Shown here piece by piece: positions 33,966-45,931 of a DNA stretch of 64,000 nucleotides. How positions within the stretch are numbered: position 1 is the stretch's first letter; each line of letters starts with the position of its first letter. The position numbers and the translations under genes were made by a program. Below the pieces are notes generated by a model. It saw only the letters and a list, made by a program, of their open reading frames with translations, did no database searches and was not told the DNA's origin. The stretch is from Micrasema longulum (Eukaryota; Arthropoda; Insecta; Trichoptera; Brachycentridae): positions 185,452 through 249,451 of the forward strand of contig JAGVSM010001639.1 in NCBI GenBank assembly GCA_022494885.1, written 5' to 3'.

Positions 33966-34694
33966 CCTAAATCCTTTTAGAGCTATTTTGATCTTTGTGT
34001 TCTGTTGGCTAACTTCAGAGTGAAACCGCCATCACCGGCGCTCTTTGGGTGATAGTTAACACGAAACTCCATAATTAGATAGATACAACTTTTAAAAAAC
34101 GCATCCAATGATAATATTTAAAACATTAAAAAAAAAAACAAAAGTCATTCATGTTAAAAACTTTGATTGGGTCTACTGAAAAAAAAAAACAAATTTTCAT
34201 TTGTGGCCCTTTGGAATTGAAGCAACGATATATAGATATATTATTTGTATATTTTTCGAGACACCAGCACCGTAATATTCATTACTGCTGTTAATTTAAA
34301 AATATGTCGGCTATAATAAAATTGAAAAACACGTCATTTAAAGATGAATGACGAGCGTTTTTACGGAGAAAATTTGACAGCTGTAAGCACAATGTCGCAT
34401 TCGACTGTGAATATCGAGGGCTTTGGGGCACTCGATAAAAAATCGACTGGTTTTTTATCAACTTCACTCGCATGGGTGGTTCAAGAATACTGCCACTCGT
34501 CGATTAACGTAAGTCGCATGCGACTCTTAAGACGAATGAGTCCAGCATAAGGCCCCAGACCAGTCGCGATATTTAATCTAATCGACTTCCCGCCACCTAA
34601 CATAACAGAACTTAATCTAACCTGACCAATCCTGTCATATTAAGTCTTATGTTAGAGTAATAGTCTTATGTTTATAGTTCTAATAACATCATTA

Positions 34695-34920
34695 TGCGTT
34701 CGTAAATATTATGTTTGTTGATACGCTTCCGTAGCGCAATGCAAAACTGTGTTTGTCTGTTTGTCTGTTTGCCTGTGTATCTTTCGCACAACGAAGCGAC
34801 CGATCGACGAGATTTTTTGCATAAGAATAGCCGAAGAGCTGACAAGTGGCAAAAGTTACTTTTTATTCCGAAAAAATATCTCACTCCTTCGGGAAAATTC
34901 TTGATAAAAAAATGAATTAA
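34695..34920 (+). repeat. Common insect-type dispersed repeat
   Basis: GTTTGTCTGTTTGTCTGTTT is followed by GACGAGATTTTTTGCATAAG, AAAAGTTACTTTTTATTCCG and TCCTTCGGGAAAATTCTTGA. This resembles the CTGTCTGTTTG...ACTTTTTATCC repeat common in lepidopteran genomes, in decayed form. A second block at 34940-35060 repeats parts of it. Confidence 0.5.
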
Positions 34921-35079
34921 TAGAATAGAACAGAACAACGACGCTACGTCGCCATAGACAAACAACGGAGCGTATTATTTTTTGCGTAGCAATAGTTGGA
35001 GGGCCGGCAATCGATCAGGTTACTTTGATCCCGAAAATATATATAATTTTTTCGGTAAAATAATTACAGTTTTTTTTTT

Positions 35080-35252
35080 TTTGCGCCACAACAGTCCAGA
35101 AGGCTCAATCACAGTGGTGAATTACATCACAGAACACTCAGGCTTGAAAAAAAAACACATTTAATTTTTGTGTTCTCACCGGGAATCGAACCTGGACCTT
35201 CCGTGTGTGAGTCAAGCGTCTTGACCACTACACCACGGAGGCTGCCAAATGA
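35080..35252 (-). mobile_element. tRNA-derived SINE, family G
   Basis: On the minus strand the head GCCTCCGTGGTGTAGTGGTC, AAGACGCTTGACTCACACAC, GGTTCGATTCCCGGTGAGAA is followed by an AT-rich body and GTGATGTAATTCACC. A truncated relative is at 62885-63002. A/B-box spacing is tRNA-like, but the sequence continues as a SINE. Confidence 0.7.
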
Positions 35253-35824
35253 CAAAACTAATTCATTAACTAATTTCTCCCTAATACCGCGAGAGTGAAG
35301 CTGCGCGTAAAAGCTAGTTAAGGGCAAAGCAAATTTGCGATGTATGTTTAAAACTATCTAGAAAGATGGGCCAGACACGTACATATTGTACAACGAATGC
35401 CTGATTCACGCGTTCCTAAAATACTAATGAGCAGATACCTAGGTGCGAGGAAATTAATGAGAAGACCCTGGCTGAGATAGGATGATGAAGCGATAGCTTC
35501 TCCAGGTGGCAAATTAGAAGACCCAGACAAAGCTCGTTATTGGCTATAGGCTGTAGCGCCATCGGAGAGAGATAAATGAGAAGTATATATTTATTTTATT
35601 TTCGCTCATTGAAAACAAATACAGAAATATGTAATAATTACTGATTTATTTTCAGAAAAAAGTACATATGTAGTCAAAGTCAAATGGAGAAAACAGTTTT
35701 AAAAGTTATTGCATTAGTACACAATCTAGAATATGCCAGATTAGATAAAGACTTTGATTCGGTGTGTGGAATACGAGTGTGCTTTTTACTCAAGTTAAAA
35801 ACCTGAAAAAAGAATCGAGTGGAA

Positions 35825-35985
35825 AAAGTCGGCCTTGTGGTGTAGCGGTTAATGCGTACGCCTCTAATGCTTGAGATCGGTATAAAATATTAATTGAAAG
35901 GGTGGTTTAATACGGCAATACTAATTTCATTGTTCCTCGACTGGCACCCGGGGAATAAAACTGATCACCTTGCGTCAACAGATGA
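35825..35985 (+). repeat. tRNA-like scrap plus dispersed repeat
   Basis: GGCCTTGTGGTGTAGCGGTT resembles a pol III A box but no B box follows. Downstream CTCGACTGGCACCCGGGG ... ACTGATCACCTTGCGT is shared, more or less, with 22790, 23085 and 32945. Confidence 0.45.
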
Positions 35986-36354
35986 TCGAGACGCTTTGCA
36001 TTTTGGGAGACCTCATTCACATGAGGTGCGGATTGCGGAATGAAGATAATGTATGTCCATATTTAAATTTATTTCAAGGCGTTTACAGGGATTATTTTTT
36101 ATTTTTTTATTTTATTGAAATAATCGGCACTTAGTGCCTTTTACACATTAGTTACAAATACAATTAAATATACATACGTGTAAGCATAAGTAATACAGAG
36201 CATTTAAAACAATATTATTAATTAACAAATTAAGAAAGTCTAAAAAAGATAAACCATATAAAATAATAAAATATTACCAGTTATAGAATTATCGATAAAA
36301 AAAAGATAATTTGGTATTAGAAATACTTTGAATCAGTTAAAAAAAACCATGACT

Positions 36355-36620
36355 GTAATGACCTGTCATTGGCTGGTTTAGGTGGCCACTTTACACACTT
36401 TGTAACATTCACCATTCTGCCCATGTTTGAACATCCACATTTACTCAACTCTTCCATCTGTTGACTTTTGTAAAGTAAAAGAGCTAAAACCTTTATCACG
36501 CGGGTGAGATTCATCCGGCTGAACCAAATCACCTACTAGGCAACGCCGGAAAACAATTTTCCAATTTTTATACTTCTTCTTTTACCGGGTAGTTAGTTCA
36601 ACAATGTTTGAGTATGTTTA
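36355..36620 (+). repeat. High-copy family H, long copy
   Basis: Contains TGACCTGTCATTGGCTGGTT, GGTGGCCACTTTACACACTT, CATTCACCATTCTGCCCATG, CAACTCTTCCATCTGTTGAC, AAGTAAAAGAGCTAAAACC, GATTCATCCGGCTGAACC and CAACGCCGGAAAACA. Confidence 0.8.
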
Positions 36621-36869
36621 AATATTATATTTATTTATTTTATTTTATTTTCTTTGGGAAATCAACAGTTTTACAAACATATTTATAGTAAACAAACAGA
36701 TATAGTGTATAAACTCAGAACTCAGAACAAAAAGTATACAAAGTTAGTAAAGAAAATATATTACAAATCAAATAAATACATTTAAGTTTATACATATAAA
36801 AATGTTATTTTCATGTACTCGTAAATATTTTTCAATAATTAAAGAATTTTTTTCATATATTTTTTAAGA

Positions 36870-36985
36870 ACAGTAAGTTCTAAATGCTTGCAAACTGGCT
36901 GGATTTCCTCCCTAGGGAGTTATTAATTTTTAAATTTATTTCAACAGAGAGGGAAAACATTTTTGAGAAGGGAATTTCAATAATA
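36870..36985 (+). repeat. High-copy family H fragment
   Basis: Contains GGCTGGATTTCCTCCCTAGG, AAATTTATTTCAACAGAGAG and GGAAAACATTTTTGAGAAGG. Confidence 0.75.
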
Positions 36986-36989
36986 AATC

Positions 36990-37935
36990 ACTGAAATGTT
37001 AAGTTTGTCGATAAGTATTAACCGTATGTAATAACCGAACCGATTTCTCGAACCAATTTCACGCGTAAATGGGAGGATAAGTTTAATTGTTGATGAAAAC
37101 CAAAGATTATCGCGATAATCTGCTTACAGTGTTATTAGAGCACCAATCGCGTATCCTCGGGATGCGGACTTCTTCGTTTATTTGGAAGTAATCAGTACCC
37201 TTCGCCCGGACGCAGGACGCAGGACGCGGGGCACAGGAAGACGGATGGAGTAGTAGGCAGTTAATACCCCGCCACCGTAGTCCCGCTCGTGAGATGCTAT
37301 CGTGGAAATAATTACCTCATTATCCAACGGAAATTCAACTACGCGAGTTAATGTTTAATTTCGCTACTTGAGGAATATTTAAAACTTATCGTTTGAACTC
37401 GAGACAAGTTTTTGAATAATATTAAAGAAAAGTGAGGCTTTCCGGGATAACATATTCAACGGTAAGATTTTCCTTCCAGAAAAGAGCTTCGTTCATCGGA
37501 AAAGCGGTGTTTTTTGTGTTTTCTGAAAAAGTGGCCTCGACATCGCGTCGTTCTATTTTCGGGAGAACTATTAAGATAATCCGTTTTTTTTTTTAGAAAA
37601 GCGACTTAATTATTATAAAAGGATGGAATGAAAAAGAAGTTCCGAGTATATACTTTGCAAAAGCTTTATTGTTCCATGTTCAACTGATATAATTAAATGG
37701 GAAACTTTTCATTTTAGAGGTAATTGTATTTTTCTAAATAAAGCAAATTCTTTGGAAAATAATGGCGTTTTTATCGTAAAAAGGGTTATATTCTTGGGAA
37801 TGCAATTTTAGGAAAAAGGGTGTTTACTGGATACACTGAATTTGGTATTCGTAATTATTTTTTTAGCTGAGTATAAAGAGTAAATGCTTTACACATTATA
37901 TAATAATATGTTGCCATTTCGGGATAGCGAAAATA
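36990..37935. other. Unique-looking non-coding block
   Basis: Not recognised as a repeat. 37000-37500 has unusually rich word content (ATTATCGCGATAAT palindrome near 37107, GACGCAG triplication at 37209-37228, AAATAATTACCTCATTATCC). No coherent exon. It could be regulatory DNA. Confidence 0.3.
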
Positions 37936-37939
37936 GGTT

Positions 37940-38060
37940 CGTATTTAAATTTGTCGCAACAGAGAGGGAAAAACATTTTTGAGAAGTGAAAATGGTAGTC
38001 TAGGCATTTAAAAAAACCAGCCAGTCTTCAAGCATTTGGACATACTCAAAACATTGTTGA
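37940..38060 (+). repeat. High-copy family H fragment, rearranged
   Basis: TTAAATTTGTCGCAACAGAG, AAACATTTTTGAGAAG and GTCTAGGCATTTA, then an inverse-oriented piece CAAGCATTTGGACATACTCA. Confidence 0.6.
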
Positions 38061-38884
38061 AAATATGTTCGTTTTACGGATAAAGCGTGTAAAATAGGAA
38101 CGCTCAAACCGTGGCCCGCAGGCCATATGTGCCCCAAATTAAAGGTGTGTGGCTATTCCGAGGTTTTCAACATTCTGTACATTTTGTTTTTAGCGAAATT
38201 ATATGTATTTTTTCATTTATCTAAAAGCATGAGGAAATGTTTACCATTTTCACATCTCCGTTTGATGTAAACGTCGAAACCGCACCTCCAGATTTACAAG
38301 TGGAACGTTAAAGACCCGCAATCGATTTTATATTATTTTTTTTAGTGAAAAATAACTTTTGACAAAGTAATTATAAAGTTATAAATGTTTCGTACATACA
38401 TAATTAATTATAACGGTTCTACCTCTCTAATAAAGTGAAAAACTTGTGTTTAGAAAGGGAGTTCGTTTTACATTATTTTTTGTATTTATATGTATGCATA
38501 TATGTATATATATATTTTATTTTGTTTACATTTTATTTTTACTATATAGAACCGATTCCTTAAAATTACTTACATTCTAAAATATACACAATTTTCCACT
38601 GTATGGAGTATTGAAATAAAAGCCACGTTCCGAGGAAACAAAATACAAGAATTTTAACAAAAACGTTTCCTTAAAAATGAATTTTTTAAATTAAGGCTAG
38701 CAATGTGTATGAAAGCTACGTTTGACACCAAATATCGCTCAGAATCATTTTTTTTCAAAGTTAAAAATCGTAAAGTCGAAGTGTCGAAACAGGACTTATG
38801 AAAATTAAACAAATCTACTGCAACGTGCGACGTCCAAATTACCGGTCAACAAGAAAATAATTGAACAACTTATTATTATAATTT

Positions 38885-39075
38885 AAATTTATTTCATAAA
38901 GGCTTATGACCTGTGTTAATGAAAATGAAAATAATGACATGTCATCAGCCCTGTAAATGCCTAGACTTCCATAGTGCCTTCTCAAAAATGTTTTCCCTCT
39001 CTGTTGAAATAAATTTAAATATGAAGAACTCCCTAGGGAGGAAATCTAGCCAGTCTGCAAGCATTTGGACATAAT
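38885..39075 (-). repeat. High-copy family H copy
   Basis: GCCCTGTAAATGCCTAGACT, TTTTCCCTCTCTGTTGAAAT, CTCCCTAGGGAGGAAATC and CAAGCATTTGGACATAATCA. A 62-codon frame on the minus strand crosses it (38945-39133) but is not thought to be a gene. Confidence 0.75.
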
Positions 39076-39129
39076 CAAACATTGTTATTATTATAAACTT
39101 GAAAATAATAAAATATATTTTTTTTAATG

Positions 39130-39450
39130 ACATATTACAACAGAGATGAATAAAGGCTTACGCAACGTATAAATAAAGGCCCCAGCTCTAACTTCACAAA
39201 CATCAAGAGATGAAAGAATTGAAGGAATATAGATATTCAGGGCAGAATGGTGAATGTTACACAGTGTGTAAAGTGGCCACTTAAACCAGCCATTGACAGT
39301 TCATAAGCCTTGTAGATGCCTAGACTTCTATGTTACCTTCTCTTAAATGTTCTTTATCTCTGTTGTAATATGTTAATATAAACAGCTCCCCGGGGAGTTG
39401 AATCCAGTTCTTGTCTACAAAAATTTGTACAAACTCAAAATATTGTTGAC
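39130..39450 (-). repeat. High-copy family H, long copy
   Basis: CAACAGAGATGAATAAAGG, GCAGAATGGTGAATGTTACA, AGTGTGTAAAGTGGCCACTT, AAACCAGCCATTGACAG and TTGTAGATGCCTAGACTTCT, ending in an AGCTCCCCGGGGAGTTGAAT variant. Confidence 0.75.
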
Positions 39451-39553
39451 ATATTATAAAGTTGTAAAATATTTATGTGTGACCCACCAAAGACGTGCAT
39501 TATTTTATTTAGCCCACCGAGTAATTTCAATTGGACATCCCTGATGTAGAAAT

Positions 39554-39608
39554 ACATATGTATTATCATATGCACATATGCGCATATGCGCATATGTATA
39601 TCATATGA
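39554..39608. repeat. CATATG-rich palindromic microsatellite
   Basis: Seven CATATG words in 55 bp, alternating with (T)GCA(C) and GCG spacers; the block is self-complementary. Confidence 0.85.
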
Positions 39609-39734
39609 CATTGTCGGGTTTCTGGAACAAGTTGGTAACAACAAATTCTCAAAAAATGAGATTTCTTCATAACTGGCATCAATTAATATTTGTTGGAAAA
39701 GTTCATAAAAATACTCAATGTTATTAAACAGGTT

Positions 39735-39835
39735 TTTGTATAAAACCACTAACCGACTTTTCTATGTCTACCGGTTTCGAGACGTACCCGTCTCTTCGTC
39801 AGGACACCAATTTGTTAGTTTTTTTACAATGTTTT
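39735..39835 (-). repeat. Retroposon-associated dispersed repeat
   Basis: On the minus strand: CCTGACGAAGAGACGGGTAC, GTCTCGAAACCGGTAGACAT and AAAAGTCGGTTAGTGGTTTT, the kind of stereotyped 3'-region motif found in insect non-LTR elements. Confidence 0.4.
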
Positions 39836-39859
39836 GCTTTTAAGGCCGTACTCGTTAAC

Positions 39860-39960
39860 TCGGTAAGTGGTCATATACAGATATTTAATAACATTTAGTA
39901 AAATATTTGACCACAAAATTAATGCTTTAAATATTAATAATAAATAAAAATATGAAAATA
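39860..39960 (+). repeat. Dispersed repeat shared with 61500-61600
   Basis: Both carry AGTGGT, ATATTTAATAAC or AATATTAATATTTACG, TTTGACCACA(A/C)A and TTAATGCTTTAAA. Confidence 0.45.
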
Positions 39961-39974
39961 ATATTAAATCGTAT

Positions 39975-40450
39975 TCAACTCGCGGTTTTATTTAATTTGT
40001 TGATTTCGACAGCATTCAGCCTACTTTCATTCCGGTTTTTCCAAGTCCATACTTCGCTCCCATACATCAGAGTCGGGACCAGGACTCCATTGTGAAATGG
40101 TAATTTTGCCTCTTGCGACAAACATTTATTTGCCAAGGTTGAATTAAGTGCACCGTTCACTCTGTTCCCGGAACTCACCCTCCTTTCAATATCTTTCTCA
40201 GTCATTTCATCCCTAGTAAACACGCTTCTCAGATACACAAATTCCTCTGCCTGTTTTAGTATAACCCTATTCACGGTGATTTCACATTTGGCGATACTTT
40301 AATTTCTTTCAAAAACCATCACATTCGATTTATCGACATTCATTAGCAAATCGCTTTCCCTCGCATACATCGTAGACTTTTGTTACCAAAAGTTTCTGTT
40401 CCTCTTTGCTGTTAGCAAGAAGCGCGGCATCATCGGCAGTCTAATGTACA
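39975..40450 (-). pseudogene. Reverse transcriptase fragment with ADD motif
   Basis: The minus strand runs ADDAALLANSKEEQKLLVTK (the YADD catalytic region near 40390-40445), then a frame with a stop, then VILKQAEEFVYLRSVFTRDE, KDIERRVSSGNRVNGALNS, and VLVPTLMYGSEVWTWKNRNE, ending about 39975. The EEFVYLxSVFTxD...YGSExW order identifies a widespread insect non-LTR lineage. In-frame stops make it inactive. Confidence 0.75.
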
Positions 40451-40720
40451 ATATTATATCCTATTAAGCTATCTCGGCAGATCTGCGGTACTTACACAAT
40501 AGTGTAGAGTAGGTAGGTGTGTCTGTAGTGTGTAGTGCATCTAGATGGTCCCACAGCATTTCAGATAAAAGTTTTAGTTCCTTTCTGCGAACCAACGGGT
40601 CGTGTCCAATGTCAGTAGTGCCAACTGTAGTTTGCACTGTTAATAAACATTACAAATGATCATACATCATCAGCGAAAGGGCCCGGGTCACAATTACTCG
40701 CTAAAATATTTATCATTTTT

Positions 40721-40790
40721 CCACCACCACCACCACCACCACCACCACCACCACCACCACCACCACCACCACCACCACTACCACCACCAT
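40721..40790 (+). repeat. (CAC)n / (CCA)n microsatellite
   Basis: About 22 CCA triplets with one CTA interruption at the right end. The poly-histidine frame that crosses it is a by-product. Confidence 0.95.
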
Positions 40791-40861
40791 CCGAGATATC
40801 TAATTGCAGTGGTAAATGAAAGCCCGTCACACCCGAGCTTCATGCTTACATAGTTATAACA

Positions 40862-41760
40862 GCCTCGATTATGAACGCTATCTTCATCTGTACATATCGA
40901 GACAGTATACTTACTATCTGTATCTACCTCGGTATGTTCTACCTACTTCTCATATCCATACGATCGAAACCATTTAATGAATGACCCTGATGATTTAGTC
41001 CGCGTTTCTTACTTCATTAACATTTAAAATACTTCTCATTTATATTTCATATCGGTTTCTGTGATAAAAAGTTCCCACTTTAAAGCGATTATCAACTCTA
41101 ATAAATTCCAATTCAAGCCAAAAATGCTCGCTTTAACATGATTTTTATGACTTTTGACAATTACCTAGACAGCACACTTGACGATCTTCTGTATTTATCT
41201 ACCGATGATTACAAAGCCGGCTCAAAATACAGATGGAAATATAATAACTATTTTTTTTTATAGTGGCAACCTTCTTACGCCTAGATACTCTTATGTTAAT
41301 AGGGCAGAATCTAGCGACATTATTTTTTGCATCTAGCAGCTCGTTTTCAAAACTGACAATTATGTCAGAATTTAATTCGATTTAAGATTCGATTTAGGAT
41401 TTAAGGAAAAAAAGTACCAGCCCTGAGGCTGCGTTAAAAAAATTAATAAATCTTGATTAAAGGAAAAATTGCTCGGTGGAACAAAATTTTTATCACTTTT
41501 AATAGGTAGATAAACGTATCGAGGGGTTCTAGACCCGTCGGTTCAAACCGATGTACTTACATCAAAACTTGATGGTGGGGAGATCGGTAGTATATCTTTG
41601 TAATCGCTAGAGAGAATTCAACCTCAGCTATACCGTCAAGATGAAGGTATAACGTCTTTATCTTCCTATCAAAATCGATGACCAGGAATCAAACCCCGTG
41701 CAACGCACGTGCAAGCGCCATGCCATAGCCATTTCACCGCGGCCCGTCAATTTGTATTCA
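40862..41760 (+). repeat. ~0.9-kb dispersed repeat, family E copy 2, with tRNA-like 3' end
   Basis: Colinear with 27270-28330. The right end (about 41690-41750), read on the minus strand, has GGCCGCGGTGAAATGGCTAT and GGGGTTTGATTCCTGGTCA, a pol III A/B-box-like pair, so the family may be a composite of a SINE and another repeat. Confidence 0.65.
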
Positions 41761-41869
41761 TATAATATTGTGGGGTACAGAGCCTCGTCTGGTCGAATTT
41801 ATTGGCGCAGTGGTGGCGAACAAATACACAAGCAAATGAGGAACTCCAGACCTACGGGAAATTAAAGCA

Positions 41870-41970
41870 AAAATATTTTTAAACCAGCCAATGACAGGTC
41901 ATAAGCCCTGTAAATGCCTAGACTTCCATATTCCCTTCTCAACAATGTTTTCCCTCTCTGTTGAATTTTT
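41870..41970 (-). repeat. High-copy family H fragment
   Basis: AAACCAGCCAATGACAGGTC, AAGCCCTGTAAATGCCTAGA and TGTTTTCCCTCTCTGTTGAA. Confidence 0.75.
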
Positions 41971-42282
41971 TTTTTTTAAATATATATTTTAATAAAAACG
42001 AACTACTTTGAACGGCTTTTTTTATAACATCTGGCAACCCTAATTGTATAATGTTTTAGCTACAGTCGTCGGATACTCAGTACCAATCGCGTTAGCGATA
42101 TCTATTCTATAAAAGACTATTTTTTTTAAATGTAAAATTCGATTTGTTTATATCAACATCGGTAAATCTCCTACCGTTTCATTTTGATAGAAATCCGGGT
42201 AGGTAATAAAGACGTGCCGGCGCAGCGGTGCTAATAAGATCACGATAATACCCAAACTAGGAATTATAGCTTAATTACCGTT

Positions 42283-43612
42283 TACTCGGGGACAATACAA
42301 CATAAACGACAAAATTGTCGTGTCCCAGCTCCGTGAACAGCCTCGACCGCGCGAGACAGGCCGCTGGGACAATACTAAAATGCGATCGCAGTGCAAACGC
42401 GAGAGCTGCAAAAAAAATAGGTACACGACGACGTTTGTTGCGAGCGGGTCAGTAAAAATACTATTTTTTTATACCGAAATGTACTGGAATTGTTGAAGGA
42501 TAAACACTAATGAACGTAGCTATGCAGAAATCAGCCAGCCATAGAAAAGGGAAACTGACATAAAAGCACTTTAGTGAAAAGAGTGAACATAATAATCAAA
42601 TCTACCCAGTTGGAATGTTTTTTACTTTGACAAATGACAAATAATGCATACGTTCGCTTTTTCATTATACAAAAAAATATTTCATGACGTATTTGACCAG
42701 TTTTATTGATTTTTAAAGTCTGGCTGACCACACAACCCAAGATGTGCATTTTGCAGAAACAGCCAGCTCAAGTAATACTAATGTATGTTGTGGCATTGTA
42801 TTGAACATGTTATTTTATATTTATATTAGGATTCATTGTAAAGAATCACTTAATTGGTTTGATAAAATAACTTTAAAAGTAATTTAATTATGGGTTAAAG
42901 GAATTATTTGATTGACTTTTTAAAGTCTGGCTGACCACACTACCTAATAAAATATGCATTTTTCAGAAAACGGTCCGATCTTATATTGAATGATACCCCA
43001 TTTGCATACCACAAGCTTTGAATGTATGAGTTGACTCTCTGTATTACATGTTTTTTTTATTACGGGTATATTTAAATTAATGCATTTATAAAATTCAAAT
43101 AAATATATATTTATCAACTTTAATTTATTTAAGATAACTAGATTTCTGGAGACACTAATCTTCCCATCAGCATCTATCCCGTAAGATTTTTCAAGCTAAT
43201 TGAGAAATGTAGTTTTTGTGATCGACACTATTTTCAGAAGATGATTACCTATTACAGTTTTTTGTGCAAAATCGGCCGGGCTGTTTTTAACAGAACATAG
43301 AATTGACCTTACTGCACCCTATAACACCAATATCTATTTTTTTCCAAAATTGTAGACTGGCTGCTTTCTGCATAACTACGTTTAAACGATAAAAAGTCAT
43401 TTTTTATGCCGAGCAAATCGCTATTGTCCTACGGTCCTGTCCGTGCGCGTTTATGATTGTCTTGCGGGGAATGCCAGCTCCTCTATCTCTGTGACAATTT
43501 CTCGGAACAATGTCCTGTCCTAAAAATTGCTGTTCGCGGATGGACGATAGGTCGGACCCTGGGACAAGACCATATTGTATTGTTCTCGTGTAAACGCTAC
43601 TTTACTACGTTG
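42283..43612. mobile_element. 1.3-kb TIR element, family J copy 1
   Basis: The left end CGTTTACTCGGGGACAATAC, then TTGTCGTGTCCCAG, is mirrored at the right end (CGTTTACACGAGAACAATAC, then TCTTGTCCCAGG, on the minus strand, ending about 43600). Inside, AAAGTCTGGCTGACCACAC(A/T) is repeated at 42715 and 42924. No transposase frame. Shorter relative in the RIIa gene intron at 59289-59780. Confidence 0.65.
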
Positions 43613-43614
43613 CT

Positions 43615-44095
43615 AGTTGCTACTACCAGTTTACAGCACCGTAAACAGTTAGGATTCCACCATTCAAATTCTGAAAATAATACACAATTACCTTGAGATG
43701 TTTGTGCGATTACGTAGGCATTAAGTTTGTTACCTACACACAAAGTATTATAAATACCACCATAATATATCTATACAATATATCCGGCTCGAAGGACCAA
43801 AATGAAAATGTTCGGTCAGCTCAATACCTTTCAGGAATTTTATTTATTTATTTTATTTTATTAACTGTAAACTGCATACCTAAATAAAGCAGGGATCCTT
43901 CGAGTTTGAGTAGCGCCTATCATCTTATTAACCTCAATTATAAGTTAAGGAGTGTTATCTTTTTTTAGTTTTTTATCGTTTACTTTTTGTGCTTTTACAT
44001 GTTCACTTAATTGCTATAGTTACTAGTTCTTTGCTCGATGTATTATTATTGTGTTTTTTAAAAATTATTTTTATTGTTAACTTTTTAAAATCATT
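43615..44095. other. AT-rich intergenic DNA
   Basis: Nothing recognised. Confidence 0.45.
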
Positions 44096-44114
44096 CTTAT
44101 GTTGTTGAAATTCC

Positions 44115-44525
44115 ACTTGTCAATGCGTTTTGAGGCTACAAGACTTTTTGTGATGTTAGCTATCATATTATATTTATAATATTTTGTAAATGTTATCAAC
44201 TATCAAATATCTAAATTTAGTAAATGGGGTCAAGAATTTCGACCGTCCATGCGCTCAGTAGCTTGTTGTTATTTTACTTCTATTATTATAAATTTGCTTT
44301 TTATTTAGTTTTTAAAATATCACTTAAACTTTAAACTTCACTGTTAAATAAAAATAAAAAATGTAAATAGGGGCTAGATTTCTTACTGTCCATGCGCTCT
44401 GTAGCTGCAAGACGTGCTGTTATCTAGCTCATATATATCATAATTGTTATATATCATAATTGGAGACGAGGAACTAGAATCCGAACCGTCCATGCGCTCT
44501 GTAGCTGCAAGACGTGCTGGGATAT
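44115..44525 (+). repeat. Degenerate tandem repeat built on a 34-bp core
   Basis: The core CCGTCCATGCGCTCTGTAGC, TGCAAGACGTGCTG occurs near 44243, 44387 and 44487, with a more diverged copy near 44120. Spacing is irregular (about 100-150 bp). Confidence 0.7.
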
Positions 44526-44587
44526 TTATTTATTGTACAGCGCCCTTGAGGTGATTTTTCCAAAAATGGCGTTATTTAAATTATCCA

Positions 44588-44625
44588 AACATATACATAT
44601 ATATATATATGTATATATAACATAA
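44588..44625. repeat. Palindromic AT microsatellite
   Basis: ACATATACATATATATATAT followed by ATGTATATATAAC. Confidence 0.85.
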
Positions 44626-44639
44626 ACGGCAAATCTGTC

Positions 44640-45690
44640 TTAATATTTTATTTTTTTAAACATAAATTTCCTTATACCCAAGATTTATAAAAAAATAAAA
44701 TAAACCCAAAAAGTATACAAGATTTATATTTAAAAAAATAACCTAAAAATTATACAGCATATTCAGTAGAAAGTTTAAATAATAAAACATTCTACAGTAA
44801 TACAACCAGAAAATCATAAGTACTGTTTCATACAGCTGGCCAAAGTGAACGAAAAACTGTATATATTATGAAATGCATGAATAAATAAATATAATTACCA
44901 ATCACCATCTTTGAAAAAGTTCAAAAGGTTTGTTCTATAGGAACAATACTCTACACTAAATATATCAGATACGTGGGAATAACTATTACAGAGTTCGATG
45001 TATTGTACATGATAACAGCAGAAAATGTTGTGGACTGTATAGAAATTGTTTACTCACTTTAAAAATTTTCCGTTTGTTTCTTTTATGAAGCACTTACTTC
45101 ACTTTTGCTATTGCACGGATACCGGTATCGTGTAGATGTTGATGAGATGCATGTTTTAGGCTGTTTTCGTAACACTTATTGCACTTTGTCAGAAGTATGC
45201 AGATGCAGATATATGATAACAATTTATCAGATATACACTTTTCACAATGTGACTTGCTCACGGGACGGTAATACTGCAATTTGAATAAGGAAGGGTGTAG
45301 GTAGGATCGGAATATTCACAGCCTTATAAGAGTCGCAAGTATGAAAAATACTAATTAGGTACTTGACAGTTTTAATTATGTACGATTCGGGATTTTGTCA
45401 TGTATTTTTTTATATTTGCTAAGAAACTTCAAAAGTGATCTTAAAAATCTACACATTTTTATTATTGAAACGTTTTTATTTTTTGTAATATGCAAACTTA
45501 GAAATCTCGATTGAAGAAGTTGCGTTCTGAAATATTTGCGAAAAAATTAGGAAAAAGAATTGTGAGATGTTTAATTATGCTTCACTAACTCAACTGAGAA
45601 TGCTAAGTTTGCGGTGTCAAGTAGTATAATTAAAATCTGTTTTTGAAAGATTTAGAGATGGTTTTGAATTACGCTTTTTAGGTAGGTAGG
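44640..45690. other. AT-rich intergenic DNA
   Basis: No gene recognised; the 61-codon minus-strand frame at 45094-45279 lacks motifs. Confidence 0.4.
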
Positions 45691-45715
45691 TTTTCACATA
45701 AAGTTTATTTGGGCA

Positions 45716-45931
45716 TCAATAACTAATTTTCCGGTTTTGGCAGAGATTTCTAGGTCTGCTTTTAACACCCTCATTTATATTTGTATGGATAAATAAATTG
45801 TAAAAGAAGACTTTCAGACTTGATTTCAATAAAGTGAACATTAAAACATCTTTGATAATGGATGGGAGATGATTCCACAGTGGAGCTGCATCGACGGTAT
45901 ATGAGCTTGAAAAGAAGGATCGAGGAAGCAC
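45716..45931 (-). pseudogene. Non-LTR RT C-terminal scrap
   Basis: The frame reads SFFSSSYTVDAAPLWNHLPS, then IIKDVLMFTLLKSSLKVFF. The motif sx(s)..LWNxLPxxI+...F+xxL+ ends many non-LTR RTs. Relative at 30955-31020. Confidence 0.55.

Noticed and set aside
35160..35242. Functional tRNA on the minus strand
   Set aside because: The T arm is good, but the anticodon arm does not fold well and the sequence is the head of a SINE that recurs at 62885-63002.
38945..39133. 62-codon minus-strand frame (LADWLDFLPREF...)
   Set aside because: It is one reading frame through high-copy family H; other copies do not keep the frame.
40656..40853. 65-codon plus-strand frame with a long poly-histidine tract
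   Set aside because: The histidines are simply the translation of a CAC microsatellite; there is no coding signal on either side.
27270..41760. Segmental duplication of a gene-bearing region
   Set aside because: Only the ~1-kb family E blocks match; the intervening DNA is different, so these are dispersed repeats.
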